Assembly: GCA_963835215.1 (NCBI GenBank)
Contig: CAWIES010000002.1
Span: forward strand, 1,674,001 to 1,738,000
Reading direction: 5' to 3'
DNA: 64,000 nt
Source of the DNA: Roseiarcus sp963835215
GTDB lineage: Bacteria; Pseudomonadota; Alphaproteobacteria; Rhizobiales; Beijerinckiaceae
The stretch's first letter is position 1. Each line of letters starts with the position of its first letter. Shown one piece after another: positions 28,202 through 36,488 of the stretch. A program made the translations under genes and the position numbers. A model generated the notes under the pieces. That model did not search any database, was not told the DNA's origin, and was given only the letters and a program-made list of their open reading frames with translations.

Positions 28202-28422
28202 TTGAATTATTTTTCTCTTCGGGCGACGCTCCGAAGATACGCCCCCAGTAATCGTTAGCACTACGCGCGTATCATTGCGACTTGTATATAGCGTCGCTTT
28301 CGCGACGACTTTGCGCTGTACGTGCGGGACGTGAGTATTTTCCGAATCTTCTCATGGCGGCAAAATTGGGCCATCGCCGAATTCTCCTCGGCAAGCGGGC
28401 CGATGTTTGGAAAGCCGATCTC

Positions 28423-28709
28423 GTGACTGAATCGATCAATCCGGACCTCGCGGCGTTTCGCGACGATCTCGCTGCTCTGAAGCAGCCCGCGGGCTGGTCG
28501 AACACCTCAAAGGCGGAGCGGCGGACAAAGTGCGCATTGTGGGGCGTTCGGTTTGGTATGGCGCGCTGGAAAAAGCCTCGCGGCGGCCCGTTTTCGATTC
28601 CGCTGGGAACGCAATGCTCCGTGAAGCGTTGGGTCTGTTCAAGCAGCATAAGGCTCTGGGGCTGATCGCCGCTTTGCTCGCCGGCGTCGTCGTAGGTCGC
28701 GAGCGCTAA
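28423..28709 (+). pseudogene. DUF883/YqjD-like small membrane protein, frameshifted
   Basis: Starts with GTG at 28423 (TESINPDLAAFRDDLAALKQ); after a one-base loss near 28490 it continues in another frame as VEHLKGGAADKVRIVGRSV, then LREALGLFKQHKALGLIAALLAGVVVGRER and a stop at 28709. A helical N-terminus, a C-terminal hydrophobic helix and a terminal Arg pair are the ElaB/YqjD-like layout of ribosome- or membrane-associated stationary-phase proteins. The assignment rests on this layout, not on a strict motif. Confidence 0.55.
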
Positions 28710-29016
28710 GCGCGGCATGAGTAGATTCCGATCCTCCCCATAGCGATCAAAGCTCCGTTATCGTTTCCTCGGCCGCCTCCGCGTTCCACCCCATGTGCAA
28801 GGGACGCTTCAACTGACTGTCGAACTAAGAGGCGCCGAGCCCGAGGCTCGGTTTGTGAAACCCACGAAGGCCAACCATGCAGCCAACCCACAGCGCCCTG
28901 TCCGAAAACACTCGCAAGCGGGCCTTCGAACCGCATGTGGCGTCGAAATGAGCCACGCGGCGGACATTGCGAGGGCCCCGACGCGAGCACCGCCCGGTGG
29001 GCTGGAAGGTAGGCCA
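28710..29016. other. Intergenic region with FixJ-box-like site
   Basis: About 300 bases with no convincing gene. The frame of the next gene is open upstream to 28795, but only the ATG at 29017 has a ribosome binding site (GGAAGG at 29004-29009). The motif at 28721 is annotated separately. Confidence 0.55.
28721..28731 (+). promoter_or_regulatory. FixJ-box-like motif, site 1
   Basis: GTAGATTCCGA, followed by TCCTCCCC. One of seven sites sharing GT[AG]G[AT]TTCCGA on the plus strand, 286 bases before a single-domain response regulator gene. Similarity to the rhizobial FixJ box (GTAAGTAGTTTCCC type) is from memory of the published motif. Confidence 0.4.
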
Positions 29017-29418
29017 ATGAAGCCGCTGCGCATCCTGGTGGTGGAAGACGACGTGATGATCGGCGAACTGCTTGCCGAAACGCTCGAGGACCTCGGTCAC
29101 TTCGTCTGCGCGGTGGAGACGAATGCCGCCAATGCGGTGGCTGCCGCCGCGCTTCACCACCCCGATCTGATGATCGTCGATGTCGGGCTGGGCGAAGCGA
29201 GCGGCGTCGCGGCGGTCAAAGAGATTCTGCTAAGCGGCTTTGTTCCCCACGTCTTTGCGACCGGCGATGCGCTACGAGACCTGTCGCTCGGGCCCGAAGC
29301 GGTGCTCATCCAAAAGCCCTTTCGTGGACCGGACATCGTCCGCGCGATCGAACTGGCGCTCGCGGCCAAGCCCGGTCGCCTCGGCCTCGCGGCACTGGTT
29401 GCGCAAAGACCCTCCTGA
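29017..29418 (+). CDS. Single-domain response regulator (CheY-like)
   Basis: 133 residues, receiver domain only. The acidic pocket is in ILVVEDDVMIGE, the phospho-acceptor Asp in LMIVDVGLGEA and the conserved Lys in VLIQKPFRGPD. No output domain is present, so it should act through protein contact, for example with the giant sensor kinase encoded nearby. A ribosome binding site (GGAAGG at 29004-29009) supports the start at 29017. A FixJ-box-like motif lies upstream. Confidence 0.85.
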   Translation: MKPLRILVVEDDVMIGELLAETLEDLGHFVCAVETNAANAVAAAALHHPDLMIVDVGLGEASGVAAVKEILLSGFVPHVFATGDALRDLSLGPEAVLIQKPFRGPDIVRAIELALAAKPGRLGLAALVAQRPS

Positions 29419-29536
29419 TGGCGAAAATTGCCGGGCTCTCTGGCAGGCTGCCGGGCATCGCCGGCATTGTCATCAGCACGATCGCCCGAAAGCGCCGAGG
29501 CGCCGCGCCGTGGCGCGGAACTTGAACCCGGGCTGG

Positions 29537-29547
29537 GTAGTTTCCGA
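29537..29547 (+). promoter_or_regulatory. FixJ-box-like motif, site 2
   Basis: GGTAGTTTCCGAGTTT just before the hypothetical gene that begins at 29593. Matches the recurrent core with T at the variable position, as at 57999. Confidence 0.4.
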
Positions 29548-29592
29548 GTTTGGCGGCGCGCTTCGGCGCGCCCAGCTATTGTGACTGTTCGA

Positions 29593-30144
29593 ATGATCGA
29601 AAAGCTGGGCCTCGTCCGGCGTCCGATCTCAACAAGAGAACCGCCTGCTGACATGGCTCATGCCGCTTTAGCGCCTCTCATTGGGCCGCAGTTCGACAAG
29701 TTCCTCTACGCGCCGATCCGCGCCGATCGAAATGGCACGCCGCTGACCGTTCTTTCCGCGCTTGCGCGCTCGAATGTCGATCCCTGGCAAGAGGCGGTCA
29801 GCTTGGGGCGGATGCATCGCGACGCGGCCACCGCGCGCCTTACGGCATTGATTGGCGCGCTGCCGGGCGAGCAAAACGGGGCCGTTTCCGCCTCGTCGAT
29901 CGCCAATCTTGTGACTCTATTGCCGAAGGCGACGAGCTTCACCGTCGGGTCCGATTGCGTGCTCGCGGCGGTCGGGCCACAGCAGGCCCAGACTCGCTTT
30001 GTTCTCGGCGCCCTCGTCATACTGGCCATGATCGCGCTCGCGATTTCCGCTAGTCTTTCGCCGGGAGCGGAATTCGGAGCCAAACCGTCGCGCGCTCCCG
30101 TAGCCGACGCCGCGACCAATTCTCCACCAACACGCAATCGCTAG
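29593..30144 (+). CDS. Conserved hypothetical protein with C-terminal membrane anchor
   Basis: 183 residues from the ATG at 29593; MAHAALAPLIGPQFDKFLYAPI at 29653 is an equally possible start. The segment FLYAPIRADRNGTPLTVLSALARSNVDPWQEAVSLGRM followed by AATARLTALIGALP is a pattern I associate with uncharacterised Rhizobiales proteins that end in one membrane helix, here FVLGALVILAMIALAISASL. The soluble N-terminal domain would face the cytoplasm. Function unknown. A FixJ-box-like site stands immediately upstream. Confidence 0.6.
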   Translation: MIEKLGLVRRPISTREPPADMAHAALAPLIGPQFDKFLYAPIRADRNGTPLTVLSALARSNVDPWQEAVSLGRMHRDAATARLTALIGALPGEQNGAVSASSIANLVTLLPKATSFTVGSDCVLAAVGPQQAQTRFVLGALVILAMIALAISASLSPGAEFGAKPSRAPVADAATNSPPTRNR

Positions 30145-30470
30145 GCGCCTCCTGACGTCGCGCTCGACGCGTGCGCAACGCGACCGCTCGATCCCGACGG
30201 TAGGTGATTCCCGATCCTTTCCAACGATCCAGCGCAGACTAATGTCGGCGCGGCAAGCTTATCGACGGGTTCCGCGCGTCGAGCGGAATCGTCAACGAGA
30301 CAACATCATGGCGCTGCATAGAGTGGGGTCGGGCCAGTGGGAGATCGAGGCGCAGCGGAAGTTGCGTGTCGCTCGAATCGCGTCGTTCCGCCGCTGGTAT
30401 TGGAGGATCGCAAGGAGTTGAGCTTCGCCGCGCTGAAGACTCTTGAGTTTTGCCTTTAAGGGAAGTTGCA
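30145..30470. other. Intergenic region, possible DUF3489 gene scrap
   Basis: No gene seen. Bases 30199-30220 (GGTAGGTGATTCCCGATCC and on) nearly repeat a stretch of the DUF3489 coding sequence around 18857, with one base missing. This may be a fragment of a second copy or a variant of the FixJ-box-like motif. Confidence 0.4.
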
Positions 30471-30710
30471 ATGCAGGATATTCGAGCCAACGAAGCGCTT
30501 TGGGCGTCCACCATGTTTCCTGAAGGCATCGTGGAACGGTGGCTGATCGCCGATCAAGCGATCGTGGCAAAGGGTCAGCGGATTGCGGAGATACGAATCG
30601 AAGATGCTTTGCATGAGATCGCCGCGCCGGCGAGCGGCCACGTGACGATCGTCGCGGCCGCGTCCTCCCTGATCGAGCCTGGCGCACTTTTGGCGACGTT
30701 GCGTATCTAG
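30471..30710 (+). CDS. Small lipoyl/biotinyl-like domain protein lacking the acceptor lysine
   Basis: 79 residues, almost entirely one biotinyl/lipoyl-type barrel: GIVERWLIADQAIVAKGQRIAEIRIEDALHEIAAPASGHVTIVAAASSLIEPGALLATL. In true carriers the hairpin reads E-x-D/M-K-A/M; here it is IEDALHEI, so the modified Lys is absent and the protein cannot be lipoylated or biotinylated at that place. The start at 30471 has a GGGAAG ribosome binding site; an in-frame start at 30450 lacks one. It may be a scaffold or a regulator. It stands alone, without dehydrogenase genes. Confidence 0.7.
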   Translation: MQDIRANEALWASTMFPEGIVERWLIADQAIVAKGQRIAEIRIEDALHEIAAPASGHVTIVAAASSLIEPGALLATLRI

Positions 30711-30749
30711 CAATGACGCGCGCCGACAATCAGCCGCGCGGCCTCAGGC

Positions 30750-31804
30750 TCACTCACGCCAAGTCAGGCGCAACGCCACGTTGCTCGGCATGCCGTCAAT
30801 ATACTCGACAATTTGCGCCGAAAGCCCGAACCTAGCTGCGCGCAAGTCACGCTCCCATCGCGTATAGAACTCGGCCGCCTCGCCCCTCAGGGTGGTCGGC
30901 CAGTCGGCCTCGGCAACGTCGATTTTGCGCCCGCCGTCGCTACAAAGATCGCAGGGAAAGCGAATAAGTTCAAAATCATTCTCGCCGCGCGCGGCCGCCG
31001 CTTGCGCGCGGTCAAGTGTCGCAGTCCACACTGACGTGCCGAGATGTTCCCCCATCATGATCTTGACCCTACGTTCGCGGTCCAGCTTAGCTTGTTGCTT
31101 GGCGGCAACGGCCTCGTCTCTCTCGGCTTGCTTCGAGTTTGCCACGAGAGCGAGAAACGCTTCGGCCGTGATGGCCGGCGCGGCGACGACCGGCGCCTCG
31201 CCAGAGGCCGCTGGCGCGAGCGCCTCTGGCGGTCGCACTGCCGTTTTCATCATCCCGGCGAGCATGGCGCCCAAGACGCCAAGGGTCCGGCCCTTTGCCG
31301 GCTGCGGAATCTTGGTGGCCATCGTGCGCACCAAATCCGACCGACTGACGATTCCCGCGATGCGGCCCGCGCGCATGACGGGCAGCCTCTTTATGTCGTA
31401 GACGCGGAGCATTTCGGCAATTTCGTGCAACGGCGCCCCGGCCTCGACGGTTATGACCGGCGCGCGCATGACGTGTTCGACGGATCGAGCGATCAAAGTC
31501 TCAAGAGGTTCGGTTGGGGGCTGAGTCCCCCAAGCAACGTCAGCCACCAGTCGCGCCGGGCCACCCGATCGGCGTCGTTGCGACCAAGAAGGTCGCCTTC
31601 GCTGACCATTCCAATCACCTGCCCGTCGGCGCCGAGCACCGGAACGGCGCTGATGCGTTTTTCGAGCAACAGGAGCGCGACGTCGCGCACACTGGCGCCA
31701 ACAGAAACGGAGACGATATCCGTCGTCATGATGTCGCTGGCCGTTTTGGGGTTTGGCGTGACGGCCAGCCGACCCGCTTTGGCGCTCGACGTTGTTATTG
31801 TCAT
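30750..31804 (-). pseudogene. Tandem CBS-domain protein, one frameshift
   Basis: About 350 residues. The N-terminal CBS domain starts MTITTSSAKAGRLAV, with ASDIMTTDIVSVSVGASVRDVALLLLEKRISAVPVLGADGQVIGMVSEGDLLGR. After a frame change near 31525 comes the second CBS domain (VEHVMRAPVITVEAGAPLHEIAEMLRVYDIKRLPVMRAGRIAGIVSRSDLVR). The C-terminal 200 residues carry a charged coiled coil (KQAERDEAVAAKQQAKLDRERRVKIMM) and an uncharacterised domain. CBS pairs bind adenine nucleotides and sense energy charge. The single shift is probably a sequence error. Confidence 0.75.
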
Positions 31805-32178
31805 GCGGCCCTTTCCGCCGCGCCAAAGGCGCGCGGCATACAAAGCTTCAGGAACTCGGTAAGGCCCAGGCCAGAGACGTAAGTGCGTTCAGGCAGCCGC
31901 CACCACGCGGATTCGTGACTTCGCTGATGTCGTCACGGATAGGCCTCCAGTTGATCGCGGCTCTCGGGAAGGTTGATCCGCCGTCGCTGCGCGATAGCGA
32001 ATCCCTGGCCGATGAGGCAGCGTCGGAATCTACTCAGCCGCCGCGAAGGCGCTGCCCCATTGATGAGTTCGGTCGGGGCGCTATTGCCGCCAGAAGCGCT
32101 CTGAGTCCGCTAGCGTCGGGCCTGCGAGAGCAGAGCCGCGCACTGGAAAACCTTCCGCCATCGACCCATGTTACTGGT
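31805..32178. other. Gene-poor stretch
   Basis: About 370 bases. The frame of the next small gene is open through part of it, but no start with a ribosome binding site or recognisable domain is seen. Confidence 0.45.
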
Positions 32179-32373
32179 ATGGCCGAAACTCATCCGTTCA
32201 CGATCTCAGTTAGGCCCGATCTTCTGCGCGACGGCCGCTTCCGATGGGCGCTCTGCCAAAACGAGCAGCCGCTCCATCGATCCCCCGTCTCATTCGCCAC
32301 AAAACGTGAGGCCCTTGCCGACGCTAACAAGGCGCTGGAGAAGCAGATCGCTCACCGGCGGCCGGGGCGATGA
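32179..32373 (+). CDS. Small conserved hypothetical protein
   Basis: 64 residues, MAETHPFTISVRPDLLRDGRFRWALCQNEQPLHRSPVSFATKREALADANKALEKQI. The layout, a beta-sheet with HPFTISVRP, a GRFRW turn, then an A-T-K-R-E-A-x-A-D-A helix, is one I recognise from uncharacterised short proteins widespread in Rhizobiales. No function is known to me. The frame is open further upstream, but the homologous part begins at this Met. Confidence 0.6.
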   Translation: MAETHPFTISVRPDLLRDGRFRWALCQNEQPLHRSPVSFATKREALADANKALEKQIAHRRPGR

Positions 32374-32494
32374 CCCCCCAATGTGTTTTGCGCCGCTATC
32401 GTCAAAGCCAATTCGCCCAATCGAATCGAGAAGAAAGCCCGAAGTGGCGGCAATTGCCAGTCATGTAGCGCGCGAGACCCTCGTGTTTCAATGA

Positions 32495-32505
32495 GTGGAT
32501 TCCGA
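32495..32505 (+). promoter_or_regulatory. FixJ-box-like motif, site 3 (in repeat copy A)
   Basis: GTGGATTCCGAGGCTACC, one base off the core seen elsewhere. Thirty bases before the start of the repeated gene and directly followed by its AGGAGG ribosome binding site. Confidence 0.35.
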
Positions 32506-32533
32506 GGCTACCCAGGAGGGAACTTTTGCAAAG

Positions 32534-32905
32534 ATGATATCGCGCTACCAACAGGGAGCGCAGCAAATGCCCTCACATCTCACGCCGGGCGTATATGAAC
32601 CGGAAACGCTCAAAATCATGGTCGACGCTCTCGATCGAGCCTGGAAGGAATTGAAGCGCAGGCCGAGAGCTGCGGAATTGGTTCGCGATCTGATGGCCCG
32701 CGCCATCATTGAAGCCGTCGATGCAGGGGTAACGGACTCAACCACCCTCGTTGACAGAACGCTTCACGCGGTTAGGGCGATGATCTTGGAGGACCGCCAG
32801 GCCGCGAGGTCGGCCGCAATGGCGCAGATCGCCGACCGCACGCCCGAGTTTCCGCGTCCGCGTCACAGCGACAAAGCTGCGCTCGACTTCGTGGAATGCG
32901 TCTGA
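32534..32905 (+). CDS. Hypothetical protein, duplicated (copy A)
   Basis: 123 residues starting MISRYQQGAQQMPSHLTPGVYEPETL; the frame is open from 32495. A soluble, helical protein: EPETLKIMVDALDRAWKELKRRPRAAELVRDLMARAIIEA, then TLVDRTLHAVRAMILEDRQAARSAAM. I regard it as an uncharacterised Rhizobiales family. The second copy at 49483 differs at four residues (Q/P, R/S, D/N, T/V), so both are kept as protein-coding after duplication. Confidence 0.65.
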   Translation: MISRYQQGAQQMPSHLTPGVYEPETLKIMVDALDRAWKELKRRPRAAELVRDLMARAIIEAVDAGVTDSTTLVDRTLHAVRAMILEDRQAARSAAMAQIADRTPEFPRPRHSDKAALDFVECV

Positions 32906-33348
32906 TTTTGATGATGGCGCCTTCGCTGCGGCAGCGCCTCAGGCAACGCCTGATTGACCCGCTGCCCCGCGATATGACGTCTTTTGGCCGGGAGCGGAAG
33001 GGCGGGTTTCTGCCGATCGGATTGGTGAAGCGGACGTTGCGATGTCGACCCCTCGCTCGACTCTTGCGACGGCGAAGTCTGCTCGACCAGCATCCCGAGC
33101 AGCCCATTCATGGGCGTCCCGGGTCTCCGACTTGTTCTCGTAGGTTAGAATCGAATGACCGACAGGCCTCGCGTACCGCCAGCCTCCGACTGACGATGGG
33201 CGTCGGCGGCCCTTTCCGGTCGATTGTGAATCGGCGGCGGGTCTCAATAGCGATCGGCGTTCTAATTGCTTGAGAACACAAGAGGCAGTTGGCTCAGTCG
33301 GCGCGCGGATTTATGCCGAGCTTTCGCCGGCTCTGCAGAATCGATCAT
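32906..33348. other. Stretch without a supported gene
   Basis: The first 95 bases belong to the duplicated block and end at TGGCCGGGAGCGGA (32985-32998), a short sequence that recurs at 36406 and 39605. The remainder shows no convincing gene. Confidence 0.45.
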
Positions 33349-34143
33349 CTATGCGCGGTTGTCGTGCATCACACTGGCCAGGTATTTCGCCGGCGGCTTG
33401 CCGAGCGCCTTCTTGAACATGGTGATGAAGGCCGCAACGGATTCGTAGCCCAGGTCGGCCGAAACCTGCTGGACTGTCACGCCGTTAGACAATTCTCGTA
33501 TGGCGACGATTAGGTGCAGCTGTTGTCGCCAGCGTCCGAATGTCAATCCTGTTTCCTTGATCACCAAGCGGCTGAGGCTGCTCTCACTGAGCGCGACGCG
33601 ACTCGCCCATGCGCCTAAGGTGGTCCGGTCGGCAGGGTTCGCGGTCAATGCATCGGCAATGCGTCTGAGACGCGGTTCCGATGAGATCGGCAGATATAGC
33701 TGCTGGACAGGCATACGCTGCAATTCGTCGAGCAGCACCTTTGTCAGAAGCGCATTGCCGTCATTTGCATCCGGACGTTCGGAAAGCTCAACTATGAGTT
33801 CGCGCAACAACGGCGAGATTGAAACGGTGCAGCATCGAACCGGAAGATCAGCAGCGCCAGGTTCAATATAAACGAAGAAAAGCTTCGCGTTGGCGGTCGC
33901 GATATTACTGTGTTTCATGCCTCCTGGAATCCAAACCGCGCAATGCGTCGGCGCCATCCATAAGCCGCTGGGTACGCGAGACGTTACGCCCCCCGCCAGT
34001 GCAAAAACGAGCTGACCCTTGCGGTGCTGATGATCGGCTACCTCTGCTCCCGTTTCGATGACGTCAACGCGCACCGAAATCGCCGGAACGACGGCTCCGT
34101 CCACATCGAAATCCGTCCACGGATATTGAAGAGGCTGCCGCAT
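33349..34143 (-). CDS. AraC family transcriptional regulator
   Basis: 264 residues. An N-terminal cupin sensor (VIETGAEVADHQHRKGQLVFALAGGV, with WMAPTHCAVWIPGGMKHSN) is followed by the double HTH: LGAWASRVALSESSLSRLVIKETGLTFGRWRQQLHLIVAIRELSNGVTVQQVSADLGYESVAAFITMFKKALGKPPAKYL. The His-rich cupin (DHQHRKGQ) may bind a metal or small molecule. It is divergent from the alpha/beta hydrolase gene 110 bases away and is a likely regulator of it. Confidence 0.9.
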   Translation of the reverse strand: MRQPLQYPWTDFDVDGAVVPAISVRVDVIETGAEVADHQHRKGQLVFALAGGVTSRVPSGLWMAPTHCAVWIPGGMKHSNIATANAKLFFVYIEPGAADLPVRCCTVSISPLLRELIVELSERPDANDGNALLTKVLLDELQRMPVQQLYLPISSEPRLRRIADALTANPADRTTLGAWASRVALSESSLSRLVIKETGLTFGRWRQQLHLIVAIRELSNGVTVQQVSADLGYESVAAFITMFKKALGKPPAKYLASVMHDNRA

Positions 34144-34255
34144 CGATTGACTAATTTTGAAAATGGATTGGCAGAATATCTAAATTCCTCCGTGACTAAA
34201 AGGGCTAAACCTCCTTGACGCGCCTCACGGAAGGGCATCGACGAGGAGTTGACGG

Positions 34256-34930
34256 ATGGCGAACGTTGTTATCGTGCCGGGCGGCTGGCATGGAGGCTGT
34301 GAGATCACGCCTTTCGCGCGCAAGCTGCGTGCACTTGGACACGAAGTCTTTACTCCAACACTCACGGGATTGGGTGAACGGGTGCACCTCGCGGCGGCCC
34401 GACCTAACTTGAACACGCACATTCTCGACGTCGCGAACGTACTCGAATTCGAGGATCTTTCCGATGTAATTCTTTGCGCGCACAGCTACGGCGGGATGGT
34501 GATAACAGGGGTGGCGGATCGAATGCCCGAGCGCATGTCTGCGCTTGTCTACATCGACGCGTTTGTGCCTGAGGATGGCGATTCCTGGTGGGGCTTGGTC
34601 AACGACCACTTCCGAGCCATCGCCGTTGACGGCGCGGACGAGGACGGCTTTGGCGTTCGACCTCCCGTGCATATGGACCCGCGTTGTCAACCGCATCCGA
34701 TAGCTTCGTTTCTCCAGAAGATCCGACTTGCCGGGCGATGGAAAGAGGTTCGAGAGAAGCTCTTTGTCTACGCCACCGGGTGGACCGACAGCCCATTCCC
34801 TCCGACCGTCGACCGCCTCAAAAAGCTTGCGGACTGGCGGATCGAAGAGATGCCCACCAAGCACAACATCATTGCTGCAGCGCCTGATCAGTTTTTGACA
34901 ATCCTGACCAAGCTCGACGCTATGCGATAG
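34256..34930 (+). CDS. Alpha/beta hydrolase
   Basis: 224 residues; starts MANVVIVPGGWHGGCEITPFARKL (oxyanion-hole HGG-like GGWHGG) with the nucleophile elbow LCAHSYGGMVITGVADRMP and a C-terminal catalytic His in EMPTKHNIIAAAPDQF (the typical HxxxxxxPD context). It resembles the esterase/salicylate-esterase-like EstC group. No signal peptide, so cytoplasmic. The divergent AraC regulator suggests induction by a small aromatic or ester compound, which is inference. Confidence 0.88.
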   Translation: MANVVIVPGGWHGGCEITPFARKLRALGHEVFTPTLTGLGERVHLAAARPNLNTHILDVANVLEFEDLSDVILCAHSYGGMVITGVADRMPERMSALVYIDAFVPEDGDSWWGLVNDHFRAIAVDGADEDGFGVRPPVHMDPRCQPHPIASFLQKIRLAGRWKEVREKLFVYATGWTDSPFPPTVDRLKKLADWRIEEMPTKHNIIAAAPDQFLTILTKLDAMR

Positions 34931-35071
34931 TCAGCAGCCGCCCCTCAACCGGCGCTTCCGAACCGGCGCCCGAACGTCCGGATCGGAAGCGCCTCGACAG
35001 TCGGCTGACGGGCTATCTTGTGTAACTCAACTCCGGGATCTGACCCAGCGAAGATCAACCGTCTCAAAGCA

Positions 35072-35450
35072 TTACGACGCCGATCGGCGTCCGGACCAGG
35101 GGCCGAACAACAACGGATCGCAGGCGCCAATGTTGAGGTCGGCGGCGTTCAGCACCAGAAGAAGGTGCCCTTCCCCGCGTGCCATTGCGTCGTGGAGTAC
35201 AGCGGGCGTTATCCTGCCGTTGGCATTGGTCTCGAGCGCCTCGATCGTGTTTCGCCCAAACCCCAGATAGCGCACCGCGCGCTCCACTGACCCGTGCCCC
35301 TGATCACTGGTGAGCACGCGGATTTTCGGTGCGCCACGAAGACCATTCTCTTCGACATCCCAGTCCATGCGCTTTAGGAGCGCATGGCGCGCTGCGGCGA
35401 GCCCAGTCATATGCGCAAGTTGACAACCCGTAGTGAAGGCAAAAGACGCT
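35072..35450 (-). pseudogene. Group II PLP-dependent decarboxylase fragment
   Basis: Only the central part remains: FAFTTGCQLAHMTGLAAARHALLKRMDW, APKIRVLTSDQGHGSVERAVRYLGFG and VLNAADLNIGACDPL. These match the cofactor-binding region of aspartate/aromatic-L-amino-acid decarboxylase-type proteins. The N-terminus is replaced by IS66 sequence and the C-terminus, with the PLP lysine, is missing. It is dead. Confidence 0.7.
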
Positions 35451-35790
35451 TCACGCGCTGCGATCGGGCATAGCGGATCGCTTCCGCCAATTTTGAATTG
35501 CCGGAGATGCGCGGCAGTTCGCGCTCCCAAAGATCGAACAACGTCTCCACGATGTCGGCCGACGTCGCCCTTCGCGCCGCCAAGCGCGCCTGCGGCGGTT
35601 GACCACGCACCTCATCCTCGACGGCTCACAATTGCTTCATCTGCTCGACCGTCGCCATCGCCACGACCGACTCGCCGTTGGCGTAAAGGTCGAAGAACCG
35701 GCGACGCAGATGAGCCCAACATCCGGCCAGACGCAGGCAGTTGGCATGCGGGGCAAGGCTCGCCCGGAAGTGAAAGTCGCGGGGCTAGAG
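35451..35790 (-). pseudogene. IS66-family transposase relic
   Basis: Readable as GCWAHLRRRFFDLYANGESVVAMATVEQMKQL, a TGA where Trp is expected, then AVEDEVRGQPPQARLAARRATSADIVETLFDLWERELPRISGNSKLAEAIRYARS. This is the conserved C-terminal half of IS66 TnpC transposases. It is truncated on both sides and abuts the decarboxylase fragment, probably the scar of an old insertion. Confidence 0.75.
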
Positions 35791-35841
35791 ATCGGTCCTT
35801 CAAGCTTGAATTGATACTGTCGTCTGCGGTGAGCGGATCGT

Positions 35842-36219
35842 TCAACGGAAGGAAGTGCGCTTCGTCCAGATATAGAGCCCGAAGGCTGCTGCGACGATCG
35901 TGCCAATAGAGATGGCGACCGTTTGATAGGCTGAGTCTATCGGAAATAAGCCGGTCACCACCATCGCTGCGCGGCCAATAATATCAACGGTCAAGCACCC
36001 AATCGCCAATGTTGCAGCCCACCTCTTCATGGATAGGCACAACACACCTGCCGCGACGTATAGCGTGCCGATCAGCGCGCCTGCCGACGTTGAGATGATC
36101 CCGCGCATCGTCGTGATGCCAAAGAACCCGTGAGTGAAGCTCGTCACTACCTCTGCGAAACCGAATAGTATCATTAGCCCCCCGATTGTGATGAGGTCCC
36201 AAGGGGGTCGCTGACTCAT
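35842..36219 (-). CDS. Hypothetical four-helix membrane protein
   Basis: 125 residues from the ATG at 36219 (MSQRPPWDLITIGGLMILFG). Four hydrophobic segments: LITIGGLMILFGFAEVVTSF, IISTSAGALIGTLYVAAGVL, WAATLAIGCLTVDIIGRAAMV and YQTVAISIGTIVAAAFGLYIW. The cytoplasmic tail is short and basic. No family assigned; resembles small DoxX-like or DUF-type inner membrane proteins only in topology. Confidence 0.65.
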   Translation of the reverse strand: MSQRPPWDLITIGGLMILFGFAEVVTSFTHGFFGITTMRGIISTSAGALIGTLYVAAGVLCLSMKRWAATLAIGCLTVDIIGRAAMVVTGLFPIDSAYQTVAISIGTIVAAAFGLYIWTKRTSFR

Positions 36220-36405
36220 GAGGCTCTCCGCTTCTTGAATACGAATAGCGCAGTCGCTCCGGCTGGTCGTGGTCCGAGCCTCCACCTACTCGGCCAAGTC
36301 CAGGGCTTGGTGGCCGCGTCTGACTGCGGCGCGTATCGAAAGTAGGGAGTCTGCGCGTCAGTGGTCCTCAGTGTCCACACACCGGCCGGGCTGAATGCCG
36401 AGCAC

Positions 36406-36420
36406 TGGCCGGGAGCGGAC
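36406..36420 (+). repeat. Dispersed short repeat TGGCCGGGAGCGGAC
   Basis: Same 15 bases at 39605-39619 and 14 of them at 32985-32998, all between genes and all on the plus strand. A one-base-shorter variant is at 49934. It may be the remnant of a dispersed intergenic element. Confidence 0.45.
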
Positions 36421-36488
36421 ATGGCCTTAGCGCGCGAGACAAACTTCCGCCACCGCGCTAATTTGCGCCCGCGTGGGTTGCGGCCCGA

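Larger units (their letters stand above)
32448..33001 (+). repeat. 554-bp direct repeat, copy A
   Basis: Nearly identical to 49397-49950 (constant offset 16949, about a dozen base differences over the length). It includes a gene for a 123-residue protein, its upstream region with a FixJ-box-like core, and about 100 bases downstream. No inverted repeats at its ends are obvious. Confidence 0.9.
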
